Source of the DNA: Vibrio splendidus
GTDB lineage: Bacteria; Pseudomonadota; Gammaproteobacteria; Enterobacterales; Vibrionaceae
NCBI RefSeq assembly: GCF_003345295.1
Contig: NZ_CP031055.1
Coordinates: forward strand, 1,922,001-1,986,000
Reading direction: 5' to 3'
DNA: 64,000 nt
The notes under the pieces are model-generated. The model did no database searches, had not been told where the DNA came from, and saw only the letters and a list, made by a program, of their open reading frames with translations. Shown here one piece after another: positions 16,901-25,618 of this stretch. The position numbers and the translations under genes are program-made. Position 1 is the stretch's first letter, and each line of letters begins with the position of its first letter.

Positions 16901-18043
16901 CTAGATATGATTTTTATCGAGTTGAGATTGAGTTTCTTTATGTTGAGATTGTTGAACTTGTTTGCTTTGTTGATTCTTTTCTAATTCGGTTTGGTAACGT
17001 GTAAGTGACGTTATCACTTCTAGCATGCTCTCTTGGCTACCAATACTGATTCGTACACAGTTACGCAAAGCAGGTTCGTGGTTTTGATTCCTTGTCACAA
17101 TGCCATCCTTCGCCAACACACTGAACACTTGATGCCCAGGTTTTTGACGCAGCAAAATAAAGTTCGTCGATGAAGGGTAAACAGACTCGATGAAATCAAA
17201 CTGCGTTAACTCACAAGCAAACCAATTACGTAGTTCGACCAGCTTTTGTGTGGCGTCTTGCATCACTGAGACTCGTTCATCAGACAAAGCGTCTAACACG
17301 ATTTGCGATGAGCAATCCGGCATCGGATAAGGTGGAATCAGCTTCGCAACATACTGCATCACATTTTGACTCGCTAAGATAAAGCCACATCGAACCGCAG
17401 CCAGTCCAAACGCCTTAGACAAGGTGCGAATCACTACCAAATGCGGATAACGCTCAATAAGGCCCACCGCTGACGTTTGTGGTTCAAACTCGATATACGC
17501 TTCATCGACTACCACTAGAGACTTTCCAATCGTGCCTTCCAGTACCTGAATCAAATCCGATTTAGGAATCACATTACCCGTTGGGTTGTTTGGTGAGCAA
17601 AGAAACACGATATTAGTCAACTTCGCTTTGTTCACGATATCAGCGACGTTCAGGCTGAAATCTTGCTGCAATGGAGAGTCCAAGGTATTAATCGCCAATG
17701 CATCAGCGCAAAACTCATACATCGCATACGTGGGTGAACAGATAAGTATGTTGTCGCTTGCCGGTTTACAGAATGTTCTGATCAGCAAATCAATCGCTTC
17801 ATCGGCGCCACGAACGGCAACAGTCGCAGCATCAGTGCCACAGTAATCTTGGTAAGCCTTAGCAATATCTTGTGGTAAGAAGTCTGGGTATCGGTTGTGA
17901 CTTACTTCTCCTTGAAACAGCGAGCTTTCCAATTCATTGGCGTTTAGCCAGACACGTCCATCACCGCCAATTCTTCTTGCTGATTGATAAGGTATTAATT
18001 TTTTTACAGCCTGAGGTACTAAACTATCGATAAAAGATGTCAA
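16901..18043 (-). CDS. HisC-like PLP aminotransferase (class I/II)
   Basis: 380 aa, related to histidinol-phosphate aminotransferase. Family signatures are visible: WLNANELE (HisC has LNxNE), RGADEAIDLLIRTF, CSPNNPTGN, VVDEAYIEF, and the PLP-lysine motif RTLSKAFGLAAVRCGF near residue 218. The C-terminus ends in a Gln/Lys/Ser-rich low-complexity tail of about 28 residues. It is not in a his operon. It sits one base upstream of an amino-acid binding-protein gene and diverges from a LysR regulator, so a catabolic or scavenging role, distinct from biosynthetic HisC, is possible. Confidence 0.85.
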   Translation of the reverse strand: MTSFIDSLVPQAVKKLIPYQSARRIGGDGRVWLNANELESSLFQGEVSHNRYPDFLPQDIAKAYQDYCGTDAATVAVRGADEAIDLLIRTFCKPASDNILICSPTYAMYEFCADALAINTLDSPLQQDFSLNVADIVNKAKLTNIVFLCSPNNPTGNVIPKSDLIQVLEGTIGKSLVVVDEAYIEFEPQTSAVGLIERYPHLVVIRTLSKAFGLAAVRCGFILASQNVMQYVAKLIPPYPMPDCSSQIVLDALSDERVSVMQDATQKLVELRNWFACELTQFDFIESVYPSSTNFILLRQKPGHQVFSVLAKDGIVTRNQNHEPALRNCVRISIGSQESMLEVITSLTRYQTELEKNQQSKQVQQSQHKETQSQLDKNHI

Positions 18044-18224
18044 GAAGCTATCCCTTTCACAAAATCACAATGTCTTCACCACTGCCTTCATATTCAAAAA
18101 ATGTGACTTATACACATATTGAATCACAAATGATGATTAAGTATTTACATTCAAACAGAACACTATTGATAAATGAATCGAAATAATCACATAATAGCCA
18201 TGATAAAAAGTCATAGGTAAAGAT

Positions 18225-19112
18225 ATGAATCGCACACTTCCTTCAACTAAAACCTTGCTCGCGTTCTTGTCGACGGCAAGGCATCTCAACTTTACGCGAG
18301 CGGCACATGAGCTCAATGTTACGCAAGGTGCAGTAAGTCGTCAGATATTGTCGTTTGAAGAAAGCCTTGGCTGTGATCTCTTCTATCGCCATGCTCGAGG
18401 ATTGTCTTTAACACCGAAAGGAGAAGAGCTGGTTCCTCTGATACAAGGAACGATTCATCAACTGCAATCGGCTCTCAATCAAGTCGCAAGTTCTCCCTCT
18501 AAGATCAAACTCAACGCCCCCAGCTGTATTACCTCTTGGCTGCTACCCAAGTTGATGTCTTTTCAGCAAGCCTACCCTGAAATTGATGTCGAGCTCACGT
18601 CGACCATCAAGCACGTTTTTGAACCAAGCTTTGACCCGTTTGACGCCGTAATCACCTATGGTAAGAAACCAAACCAACAATCGATTGTGAGCCAGTTATT
18701 ATTCAACGAACAGCTGGCTCCGGTCTGCCAGGCGCAAAGCATTACTCAGAGCCATCTTGTAAATAGCGCTTCTACTATCATCAAGCCACACAAGCTCGCT
18801 CAATACACTTGGCTACACGCAAACAATGAGCAAAGTGATTGGCGACTATGGTTAGAACACATAGGAAGCCACGACCTTTCAAGTAAGAACAACCAACAAT
18901 TCGCGACACTTGATCAAGCGATGAATGCAGCCATTCAAGGGTTTGGTATTGCCATAGGCGACATCACGCTAGCAAAACAAGATATTGATTTGGGCAGGTT
19001 GGTGAAAGTGAGTGAAGGCAGTGTCTTTTCTGGAAATGGTTACTTCTTGCTGCAGCCTAAGAATCGACAAAATACATCTTTATCTACACTTGTTGATTGG
19101 CTTGTCGATTAG
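18225..19112 (+). CDS. LysR-family transcriptional regulator
   Basis: 295 aa. The N-terminal winged helix reads TLLAFLSTARHLNFTRAAHELNVTQGAVSRQILSFEESLG, with a GcvA-like RHARGLSLTPKGEEL wing, and is followed by a LysR substrate domain. It diverges from the aminotransferase/binding-protein pair across 181 bases, the classical arrangement for a LysR regulator of the neighbouring operon. The GcvA-like look is a family resemblance only. The effector is unknown, but an amino acid or keto acid would fit the neighbours. Confidence 0.9.
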   Translation: MNRTLPSTKTLLAFLSTARHLNFTRAAHELNVTQGAVSRQILSFEESLGCDLFYRHARGLSLTPKGEELVPLIQGTIHQLQSALNQVASSPSKIKLNAPSCITSWLLPKLMSFQQAYPEIDVELTSTIKHVFEPSFDPFDAVITYGKKPNQQSIVSQLLFNEQLAPVCQAQSITQSHLVNSASTIIKPHKLAQYTWLHANNEQSDWRLWLEHIGSHDLSSKNNQQFATLDQAMNAAIQGFGIAIGDITLAKQDIDLGRLVKVSEGSVFSGNGYFLLQPKNRQNTSLSTLVDWLVD

Positions 19113-19398
19113 CGGCAATCACCGTAGATAGAACCACACTATAAACGGCAGTAGAGCGTCATAATGAGAATTTCATCGTTCTCAAAATGAAACTATTTTA
19201 TGTCTGTTACGTATTGGTTGTCAGAGAATAGAACGTACCTCGCCTTAACTATTTGAAAAGAAGTTCAATTCTATCTGGTAGGGAAAATGTTCCGTTCAAC
19301 TAGAGAAAATGGCATTCGAATTGCTTTGTCATAGATAACCCAACCAATATACAGCAGGTTGCAACAGTTTCACTGCAGCTTGTCACGGAGGATAGGCT

Positions 19399-19647
19399 AT
19401 GACCTTACAAAGACATACGTATTACGGCTTGATTCACCATGGAATTAAAACCTTATTAATGGACAGAATTGGCCACTTCACAGAGCGTGAATATCACGAA
19501 TATCTCGACCTAACGACAGGCAAATCGACGTGTTTTGCCATGAGTGAGCAAGAGCTCGAAAACACCTTAGACAGCTTAAAGAGTGAAGGTTACCTTGAAG
19601 ACATCAAGAAGCTGATACCTCGCTACCAAACCACATCAATGCGATAA
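19399..19647 (+). CDS. Small hypothetical protein
   Basis: 82 aa. A strong ribosome-binding site, GGAGGA, lies eight bases before the ATG, which supports translation. The protein is soluble and mixed alpha, with no signal or membrane segment. The N-terminus is basic and His-rich (RHTYYGLIHHGIKTLLMDRIG), and the C-terminal half is acidic and helical (SEQELENTLDSLKSEGYLEDIKK). I do not recognise a family. It lies alone between the LysR gene and yciB, with about 290 bases upstream in which I see no gene. Confidence 0.65.
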   Translation: MTLQRHTYYGLIHHGIKTLLMDRIGHFTEREYHEYLDLTTGKSTCFAMSEQELENTLDSLKSEGYLEDIKKLIPRYQTTSMR

Positions 19648-19780
19648 CGTTATCCAACTCGATGATGAAAAGATCCGACTAGATGGAATTAATTAGCACC
19701 CAATTGTCTCGGGCTATTTAGCATCGAGACAGTTTTCGTTAGACTGTCTGCAACTCAACTAACTGGACAGTCAGTGCCAC

Positions 19781-20365
19781 ATGAAGCAAATCCTTGATTT
19801 CATTCCTCTCATTATTTTCTTTGCGCTGTATAAGATGTATGACATCTACACGGCTACAGGTGCATTGATTGTTGCTTCCGCAGTACAAATCGTTTTGACA
19901 TACGTCATCTACAAGAAAGTAGAGAAAATGCAGATCATCACATTTCTGATGGTTGCCGTATTTGGTGGCATGACCATTTTCTTGCACGATGACAACTTCA
20001 TAAAATGGAAAGTAACCATCGTTTACGCCCTGTTTGCTATTGGCTTAACGGTAAGTCACATCATGGGTAAGTCTGCAATTAAAGGCATGCTGGGTAAAGA
20101 GATCACACTTCCTGAAGCGGTATGGAGCAAGATCAACTGGGCTTGGACTTTATTCTTTACTCTATGTGCCATTCTCAACGTTTACGTTGCTTTCAGCCTA
20201 CCCTTGGATGTTTGGGTAAACTTCAAAGTGTTTGGCTTACTGATCGCTACTTTTGCATTTACCTTGCTAACGGGTGTCTACATCTACAAGCATCTACCAA
20301 AAGATCAGCATTTGCCAAAAGACCAGCAGAAAGAGTTAACGGATAAAAATACCGACGAGAAGTAA
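19781..20365 (+). CDS. yciB: Inner-membrane septation protein A homologue (YciB)
   Basis: 194 aa with about five membrane helices. The N-terminus MKQILDFIPLIIFFALYKMYDIYTATG and the central PEAVWSKINWAWTLFFTLCAILNVYVAF are characteristic of the YciB/IspZ family, linked to cell envelope synthesis and intracellular septation. The C-terminal tail contains a tandem HLPKDQHLPKDQ duplication ahead of a charged end. It is the first of the yciB-yciA-yciI set that also neighbours trp in enterobacteria. A terminator follows. Confidence 0.95.
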   Translation: MKQILDFIPLIIFFALYKMYDIYTATGALIVASAVQIVLTYVIYKKVEKMQIITFLMVAVFGGMTIFLHDDNFIKWKVTIVYALFAIGLTVSHIMGKSAIKGMLGKEITLPEAVWSKINWAWTLFFTLCAILNVYVAFSLPLDVWVNFKVFGLLIATFAFTLLTGVYIYKHLPKDQHLPKDQQKELTDKNTDEK

Positions 20366-20369
20366 CCCT

Positions 20370-20395
20370 AAGGGATGAGTCCTCATCCCCTTTTT
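20370..20395 (+). terminator. Intrinsic terminator after yciB
   Basis: GGGATGAG (20372-20379) pairs with CTCATCCC (20382-20389) around a 2-base centre, followed by five T. Confidence 0.82.
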
Positions 20396-20551
20396 GATAC
20401 AATTATTATCAATATGCTATTTAACAGTGGCCAATGATACTCGTGATCATTGGCCACTGATTGTTTGTGTTCGGTGAATACGTTAAAAATACGAGCCCCG
20501 CAAACACATCTATTTAAATTTAAAACAATCAATACCATTAAGAGTACAACA

Positions 20552-20950
20552 ATGACTATTCAATCAACTTTGAACCCGATTGGTTCTTTACTTCTTCGCA
20601 CTTTGGCGATGCCTTCTGATACCAATGCAGCAGGCCAGATTTTCGGTGGTTGGATAATGTCTCAGCTCGACCTTGCTGGCGGGATACTGGCGAAAGAGAT
20701 CTCTAACGGCAAGATAGTCACGGTTTCAGTATCGAGTATCGAGTTCAAACAACCAGTTTCAGTGGGTGATGTGGTATGTGTTTATGGTGACTGCACCAAG
20801 ATTGGTCGTAGCTCGATGAATATCGACCTAGAAGTATGGGTTAAGCCGGTACTTGATCACGGCATCGGCGATCGTTACAAGGTATGTGGCGCGACATTCA
20901 ACTACGTTGCTGTAGATGAAAGCGGTAAACCTCGCCCAATCAACAAATAG
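20552..20950 (+). CDS. yciA: Acyl-CoA thioesterase (YciA, hot-dog fold)
   Basis: 132 aa from the ATG at 20552, giving MTIQSTLNPIGSLLLRTLAMPSDTN; upstream in-frame codons look like AT-rich leader. The acyl-CoA thioesterase signature LAMPSDTNAAGQIFGGWIMSQLDLAGGI includes the catalytic Asp, and the 4HBT hot-dog fold continues through FKQPVSVGDVV and the DLEVWV strand. YciA hydrolyses a wide range of acyl-CoAs in the cytoplasm. It lies between yciB and yciI as in E. coli, but tonB, which sits between yciA and yciI there, is absent. Confidence 0.95.
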   Translation: MTIQSTLNPIGSLLLRTLAMPSDTNAAGQIFGGWIMSQLDLAGGILAKEISNGKIVTVSVSSIEFKQPVSVGDVVCVYGDCTKIGRSSMNIDLEVWVKPVLDHGIGDRYKVCGATFNYVAVDESGKPRPINK

Positions 20951-20975
20951 TCCTTCGACGACCCTATCGCACTTT

Positions 20976-21015
20976 AAGGTCTTTAGTCGTTTCGATTAAA
21001 AATGCTAAAGACCTT
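20976..21015. other. Long-loop inverted repeat between yciA and yciI
   Basis: AAGGTCTTTAG (20976-20986) and CTAAAGACCTT (21005-21015) are perfectly complementary 11-base arms around an 18-base loop. No T-run follows, so it may be an inefficient terminator, an RNA-stabilising hairpin or part of the yciI leader. Confidence 0.5.
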
Positions 21016-21144
21016 CTCACTCTGCCGCACCATTTCACAATTTCTTATCATTAGCTCTTCCAATACCCATTAGTTCGCGTAAATTAGCAAGATAGCGAAT
21101 TTAAACGCCCTCAATTTAGTGAAGTAAAATAAGGATATCTCAAT

Positions 21145-21441
21145 ATGTGGTACGTGATTTTTTCTCAAGACGTCGAAAATTCATTAGAAAAACGCCTAAG
21201 TGTTCGCCCACAACATCTAGAACGCCTACAAACACTTCACGATGAAGGCCGCCTTTTGACAGCAGGTCCAATGCCAGCGATTGATTCAGATAACCCTGGT
21301 GAAGCGGGCTTCACAGGCTCTACTGTGATTGCTGAATTTAATTCTTTAGACGATGCACAGGCATGGGCAGACGCAGACCCGTACATTGCTGCTGGTGTGT
21401 ACCAAAATGTGATTGTTAAACCATTCAAGAAAGTATTTTAA
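21145..21441 (+). CDS. yciI: YciI family protein
   Basis: 98 aa, complete. YciI-like ferredoxin-fold protein with MWYVIFSQDVENSLEKRLSVRP, HLERLQTLHDEGRLLTAGPMPA (conserved His and Arg) and DDAQAWADADPYIAAGVYQNVIVKPFKKVF, which holds the DPY motif. The family contains putative small dehydrogenases or dehydrochlorinases; the cellular role is unclear. The start follows an AAGGATATC ribosome-binding site. The pilotin gene begins one base after the yciI stop, so the two are cotranscribed. Confidence 0.95.
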   Translation: MWYVIFSQDVENSLEKRLSVRPQHLERLQTLHDEGRLLTAGPMPAIDSDNPGEAGFTGSTVIAEFNSLDDAQAWADADPYIAAGVYQNVIVKPFKKVF

Positions 21442-21442
21442 C

Positions 21443-21841
21443 GTGAAAAAATGGATTATCGGCTCACTGGCTGCTGTTCTGCTTGCAGGCTGTAGCTCAT
21501 CAAGTGAACAAGACAAACAAAGACAGCTAGAAATGATGGCGCAACATCGCGCTGGCGTTTTATCCGCAGGCTTGCCGATTGAGTATGGTCCGCTATCGGT
21601 CATGCGCGTGCTGGCAAAGAACACGGTTATCGAAATCATGATGATCTACAACCAAGATGCAAAAGGTGCTAAACCTTTAAACCAAGTTGTAGACATGAGT
21701 GTGAATAGCTACTGCACCAACTCTGAAGTAAGAGCAAACCTCGACATGGGCTTGGCTTACAACATCAAGATTCGCAACACTCGCGGACAACTGATCGTTG
21801 AGAAGCTGATCAGTAAAGAGACGTGTCAAAGTAGCAGCTAG
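21443..21841 (+). CDS. aspS: Type II secretion pilotin lipoprotein, AspS-like
   Basis: 132 aa from the GTG at 21443, one base after yciI; in this reading VKKWIIGSLAAVLLAGC is a lipoprotein signal with the lipidated Cys at residue 17. The mature part has two further cysteines, in NSYCTNSEV and SKETCQSSS, matching the single disulfide of AspS (GspS-beta) pilotins. AspS brings the GspD secretin to the outer membrane in Vibrio. The position next to metE matches my memory of V. cholerae AspS (VC1703, beside metE VC1704). No other T2SS gene is present here. The assignment rests on this synteny and size, not on a search. Confidence 0.82.
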   Translation: MKKWIIGSLAAVLLAGCSSSSEQDKQRQLEMMAQHRAGVLSAGLPIEYGPLSVMRVLAKNTVIEIMMIYNQDAKGAKPLNQVVDMSVNSYCTNSEVRANLDMGLAYNIKIRNTRGQLIVEKLISKETCQSSS

Positions 21842-21876
21842 TTTCTAGCTCGAAATTCGAACAAGTATAAAACCAG

Positions 21877-21904
21877 AAGGCCTCGCAAATGCGAGGCCTT
21901 TGTT
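21877..21904 (+). terminator. Intrinsic terminator after aspS
   Basis: AAGGCCTCGCA / TGCGAGGCCTT perfect arms with a 2-base centre. It is followed by TTGTTG and can act on both strands between convergent aspS and metE. Confidence 0.82.
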
Positions 21905-21949
21905 GTGGTTCATCGTGGATTAACGGATCAATCAAAATCTTAGACTGAA

Positions 21950-24298
21950 TTATACCTCAGCTGATTCCCACTCTTTACGCAGTGTCTTAGTCGCCGAAAC
22001 TAAGTTAGTTAGTGCGGCTTCTGTCTCTGCCCAGTTACGAGTCTTTAATCCACAATCTGGGTTCGCCCACAAACGTTCTGCTGGGATTTTTTCTGCTGCT
22101 TTCTTAAGTAAATCAACAATCCACTCTTCAGAAGGAATGTTTGGTGAGTGAATGTCATAAACACCCGGTCCAATCGCATTTGGGTAGTTGAACTCCTCAA
22201 ACGCTTTCAGTAGTTCCATGTTCGAACGAGAGGTTTCAATAGTGATCACATCGGCGTCCAGCGCCGCCACTGAATCAATGATCTCGTTGAACTCGCTGTA
22301 ACACATGTGTGTGTGGATCTGAGTCTCAGGCTTGGCACTCGCTGCTGAAATCTTAAAAGCATCCACTGCCCACTCTAAATATTCGGCATGGTCACGCTTT
22401 TTCAGTGGTAAACCTTCGCGAATAGCAGGTTCATCGATTTGAATGATGTTGATGCCAGCATCTTGTAAATCCGACACCTCATCACGCAGTGCAAACGCCA
22501 GTTGGTTAGTGATCTCTTTGCGTGAGATGTCTTCACGTGGGAATGTCCAACACAAGATAGTAACAGGCCCTGTAAGCATGCCTTTCATCTGCTTTGAAGT
22601 CAGAGATTGGGCATAGGTCGACCATTCTACCGTCATTGGTTTTTCACGTTCGATATCCGCAACCACAATCGCAGGTTTTACGCAGCGAGAACCATAGCTT
22701 TGTACCCAACCAAATTTGGTGGTTTGGAAGCCGGCTAGGTTTTCTGCAAAGTATTCCACCATGTCATTGCGCTCGGCTTCACCGTGCACAAGTACATCCA
22801 AATCGAGTGCTTCTTGACGTTTGACTGCATCCGCAATGTGACCTTTTAGTGCGGTGGTGTATTCCGCTTCACTCAATTGACCGGTTCGGTAGGCGCTACG
22901 TTGAACGCGAATTTCACCGGTCTGTGGGAATGAACCAATGGTTGTGGTTGGTAACAGCGGTAAGCCGAGAACTTCAGACTGATGCGCCGCACGTTCTGCG
23001 TAAGGCGCACTTCGCTCAACTAACGCTTTAGTGATGGTATTGAGACGAGCTTGAACTTGCGGCTTGTTGACATGAGTCGCGCTCTTACGTGCAACGATAG
23101 GTTGGCTGTAAGTCTCACACGCCAAAATGGCATTTTGATCGCCATCTAACGCCGCACCTAATAAGCTCACCTCGGTAACTTTCTGTTTTGCAAAGGCAAA
23201 CCAACTCTTCACTTCTTCGCTAAGCGTCTCTTCTAACTCAAGGTCAACCGGGCTATGCAGCAGTGAACATGAACTTGCGACCCATAGTTTATCGCCTAGC
23301 TTTTCTTTCACAGGTTGCAGTAACTCAAGCTGAGAAGCTAAGTCTGCTCGCCAAACATTGCGTCCATTGATTGCACCCGCAGAAAGTACCCAATCTTCCG
23401 GTAACTTATTCACCACTTCATCAAGTTGCTGCGGTGCGGCAGCCAAGTCGATGTGTAAGCCGTTGACGGGCAATTCCACGATCTTGCCTAACGTATCAGT
23501 CACAGAATCAAAGTAAGTGGTCAGCAATAGCTTCACATCGCCTTGAATCACTTGATAAGCCAGTTTGAATGAATCAGCCCACTTAGTCTCAAGTTCCAGA
23601 GATAGAATGGGCTCATCAATTTGCACCCACTCAACGCCCAACTTGGAGAGTTTTGCCAGAATCGCTTGGTAAGCAGTAAGCAAACGCGGCAACAAGGTTA
23701 AACGCTCAAAGCCCTCTTCCACTTCTTTACCTAGATATAAGTAAGACAGCGGGCCGAGAAGTACAGGCTTAACTTTGTGTCCTGCTTTTATCGCTTCACT
23801 CACTTCGTCAAACAATTGTGGCCAACTCACCTCAAACGAATCGTCTTTACTGAATTCAGGAACAATGTAGTGGTAATTGGTGTTGAACCACTTAGTCATG
23901 TCAGAAGCCGCCGAACTGTCTTTAGTGCCATCATTAGACGTATGCGTACCACCGCAGCAAGTAGACTGAACTTGAGACTGACCGCGACCTACACGGAACA
24001 AGCTATCCAGATCTGGGAAGGCTTTTTCATCTTCTGCTCCACCAGCATGACGTTTTGGCACATGACCTAGAAGTAGAGTCGTAGTTAGGACATGGTCGTA
24101 CCATGCGAAGTCACCCGCAGTTGCAAAGCTTAGATTCGCATCAGCTTGTACATTCCAGTTACGATTTCTTAATTCGCTGCCGAGTTGCTTGAGCTCAGAT
24201 TGATCGATTTCACCGCGCCAGTATTTCTCGAGCGTGAATTTAAGTTCGCGTTTTTCACCAATGCGTGGGTAGCCAAGAATATGCGTTGTTGTCGTCAT
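21950..24298 (-). CDS. metE: Cobalamin-independent methionine synthase
   Basis: Transfers a methyl group from 5-methyltetrahydrofolate-triglutamate to homocysteine. The protein is 782 aa against about 753 in E. coli. Zinc-site motifs HTHMCYSEF and NPDCGLKTR are intact, as are IQIDEPAIREGLPL and DVLVHGEAERNDMVEYF. Part of the extra length is an insertion around residues 107-131 with a CC pair and Ser/Thr/Asp-rich sequence, between LFRVGRGQSQVQ and DMTKWFNTNYHY. It diverges from metR, and its upstream region has MetJ-like boxes, so both MetR activation and MetJ repression are expected. Confidence 0.97.
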   Translation of the reverse strand: MTTTTHILGYPRIGEKRELKFTLEKYWRGEIDQSELKQLGSELRNRNWNVQADANLSFATAGDFAWYDHVLTTTLLLGHVPKRHAGGAEDEKAFPDLDSLFRVGRGQSQVQSTCCGGTHTSNDGTKDSSAASDMTKWFNTNYHYIVPEFSKDDSFEVSWPQLFDEVSEAIKAGHKVKPVLLGPLSYLYLGKEVEEGFERLTLLPRLLTAYQAILAKLSKLGVEWVQIDEPILSLELETKWADSFKLAYQVIQGDVKLLLTTYFDSVTDTLGKIVELPVNGLHIDLAAAPQQLDEVVNKLPEDWVLSAGAINGRNVWRADLASQLELLQPVKEKLGDKLWVASSCSLLHSPVDLELEETLSEEVKSWFAFAKQKVTEVSLLGAALDGDQNAILACETYSQPIVARKSATHVNKPQVQARLNTITKALVERSAPYAERAAHQSEVLGLPLLPTTTIGSFPQTGEIRVQRSAYRTGQLSEAEYTTALKGHIADAVKRQEALDLDVLVHGEAERNDMVEYFAENLAGFQTTKFGWVQSYGSRCVKPAIVVADIEREKPMTVEWSTYAQSLTSKQMKGMLTGPVTILCWTFPREDISRKEITNQLAFALRDEVSDLQDAGINIIQIDEPAIREGLPLKKRDHAEYLEWAVDAFKISAASAKPETQIHTHMCYSEFNEIIDSVAALDADVITIETSRSNMELLKAFEEFNYPNAIGPGVYDIHSPNIPSEEWIVDLLKKAAEKIPAERLWANPDCGLKTRNWAETEAALTNLVSATKTLRKEWESAEV

Positions 24299-24367
24299 GA
24301 GTCTGTTCCTTATTCGATAATTTTAATTTCCGGTCAGACTGCCTTTGATGATTTCACCTTCCCACAA

Positions 24368-24383
24368 AGGCGTCTGGATGGCT
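24368..24383. promoter_or_regulatory. Possible weak MetJ box pair near metE
   Basis: AGGCGTCT (7/8 match to the MetJ half-site AGACGTCT) is followed directly by GGATGGCT (5/8). It is about 70 bases upstream of the metE start and could act with the stronger site at 24489-24504. Confidence 0.4.
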
Positions 24384-24488
24384 AAACTATCGCCCTAATC
24401 CGATCTATGGACAACATCCAAATATTCATCTTGTTTATTAATAATATTCATCTTGAATCATCCAAAGATGAACAGCTTAAATCCATCC

Positions 24489-24504
24489 GGACATCTAGAC
24501 GTTT
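24489..24504. promoter_or_regulatory. MetJ-type operator between metE and metR
   Basis: GGACATCT immediately followed by AGACGTTT gives two adjacent 8-base boxes matching AGACGTCT at 6/8 and 7/8, the tandem arrangement bound by MetJ dimers. It lies in the metE-metR divergent region about 75 bases before the metR start. Confidence 0.65.
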
Positions 24505-24577
24505 ACAAAAGACCAAAAACACCGTAGGGTGATTATTAAGAAATATTGAATTGGCTTAGGGAATATGAGGAATACTC

Positions 24578-25489
24578 ATGATAGAGCTTAAACACCTTCG
24601 AACATTGACCACCTTGAGAGACAGCGGATCGTTAACAGCCACTGCGACCTCTCTTCACCTGACTCAGTCGGCGCTTTCTCATCAATTAAAAGATCTTGAA
24701 GCGCGTATTGGCGGTCAGCTTTTCCTACGAAAAACTAGGCCAGTAAAATTCACCTCTGAGGGTGAGATCTTGCTTAAGCTTGCCGATGAAATACAGCCAA
24801 GAATAGCTAAAGCAGAGAACGAACTCGCAAGCCTGAAAGAGGATGTGAATGGCCGATTGCACATGGCGATCGAGTGTCACTCATGCTTCCAATGGCTAAT
24901 GCCTGCTTTGAAGGAATACCAAGTTGCTTGGCCAAGCGTAACGCTAGATTTCTCGTCAGGGTTCGGGTTTGAGCCTCTACCGGCATTGATGGCTGGAGAA
25001 CTCGATTTGGTGATCACCTCTGATATTCAACCGCGTTCGGAAGTCCATTACGAACCGCTTTTTGATTTCGAGATGCGCTTGATCACCGCGATCAATTCAC
25101 CTTTGGCCGAAAAATCGAGCATTGATCCGCAAGATCTTAGCGATATCACTATGCTCACCTACCCGGTTCAAAAACAGCGTTTAGATGTCGTGAAGCACTT
25201 TTTGCAGCCAGCGGGTGTTGAACCTAAAAAATGGAAACAGGCAGACAACACACTAATGCTGGTTCAAATGGTGTCGGCAGGGCTCGGAGTTGCAGCTTTG
25301 CCTAACTGGGCAATCAGTGAATTTTCAAGACAAGGACTCATTGCCAGCAAACCATTAGGCAAAGGGCTTTCAAGAAGGTTGTTCGCAGCGGTAAGAAACT
25401 CAGAAAAAGACAAACGTTACCTGCAAGCTTTCTTTAGCACGGCAAGACAGCAAAGTAAGAGTCACCTAGATGGCATTGAGGTCGTTTAA
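24578..25489 (+). CDS. metR: LysR-family activator of methionine genes, MetR
   Basis: 303 aa. N-terminal helix-turn-helix LTTLRDSGSLTATATSLHLTQSALSHQLKDLEARIG, then a LysR effector domain with HSCFQWLMPALKEYQVAWP, typical of MetR. MetR activates metE (with homocysteine as coeffector) and is encoded divergently from it, as here. The ATG is preceded by GAGGAA. A strong terminator follows the gene. Confidence 0.95.
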   Translation: MIELKHLRTLTTLRDSGSLTATATSLHLTQSALSHQLKDLEARIGGQLFLRKTRPVKFTSEGEILLKLADEIQPRIAKAENELASLKEDVNGRLHMAIECHSCFQWLMPALKEYQVAWPSVTLDFSSGFGFEPLPALMAGELDLVITSDIQPRSEVHYEPLFDFEMRLITAINSPLAEKSSIDPQDLSDITMLTYPVQKQRLDVVKHFLQPAGVEPKKWKQADNTLMLVQMVSAGLGVAALPNWAISEFSRQGLIASKPLGKGLSRRLFAAVRNSEKDKRYLQAFFSTARQQSKSHLDGIEVV

Positions 25490-25550
25490 GAGACTCGTTG
25501 TTGGGTTAGTTTATACCTGCATTGAACCTGATAGGCATGCGCCAGAAACA

Positions 25551-25581
25551 AAAAAGTCACAGATTATCTGTGACTTTTTTC
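25551..25581 (+). terminator. Intrinsic terminator after metR
   Basis: AAAAAGTCACAGA / TCTGTGACTTTTT arms around a 3-base loop. Flanking A and T runs make it bidirectional. Confidence 0.9.
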
Positions 25582-25618
25582 TTTTAGCTTTAGTACCGAC
25601 GATGGCGGTACTTGTTCA

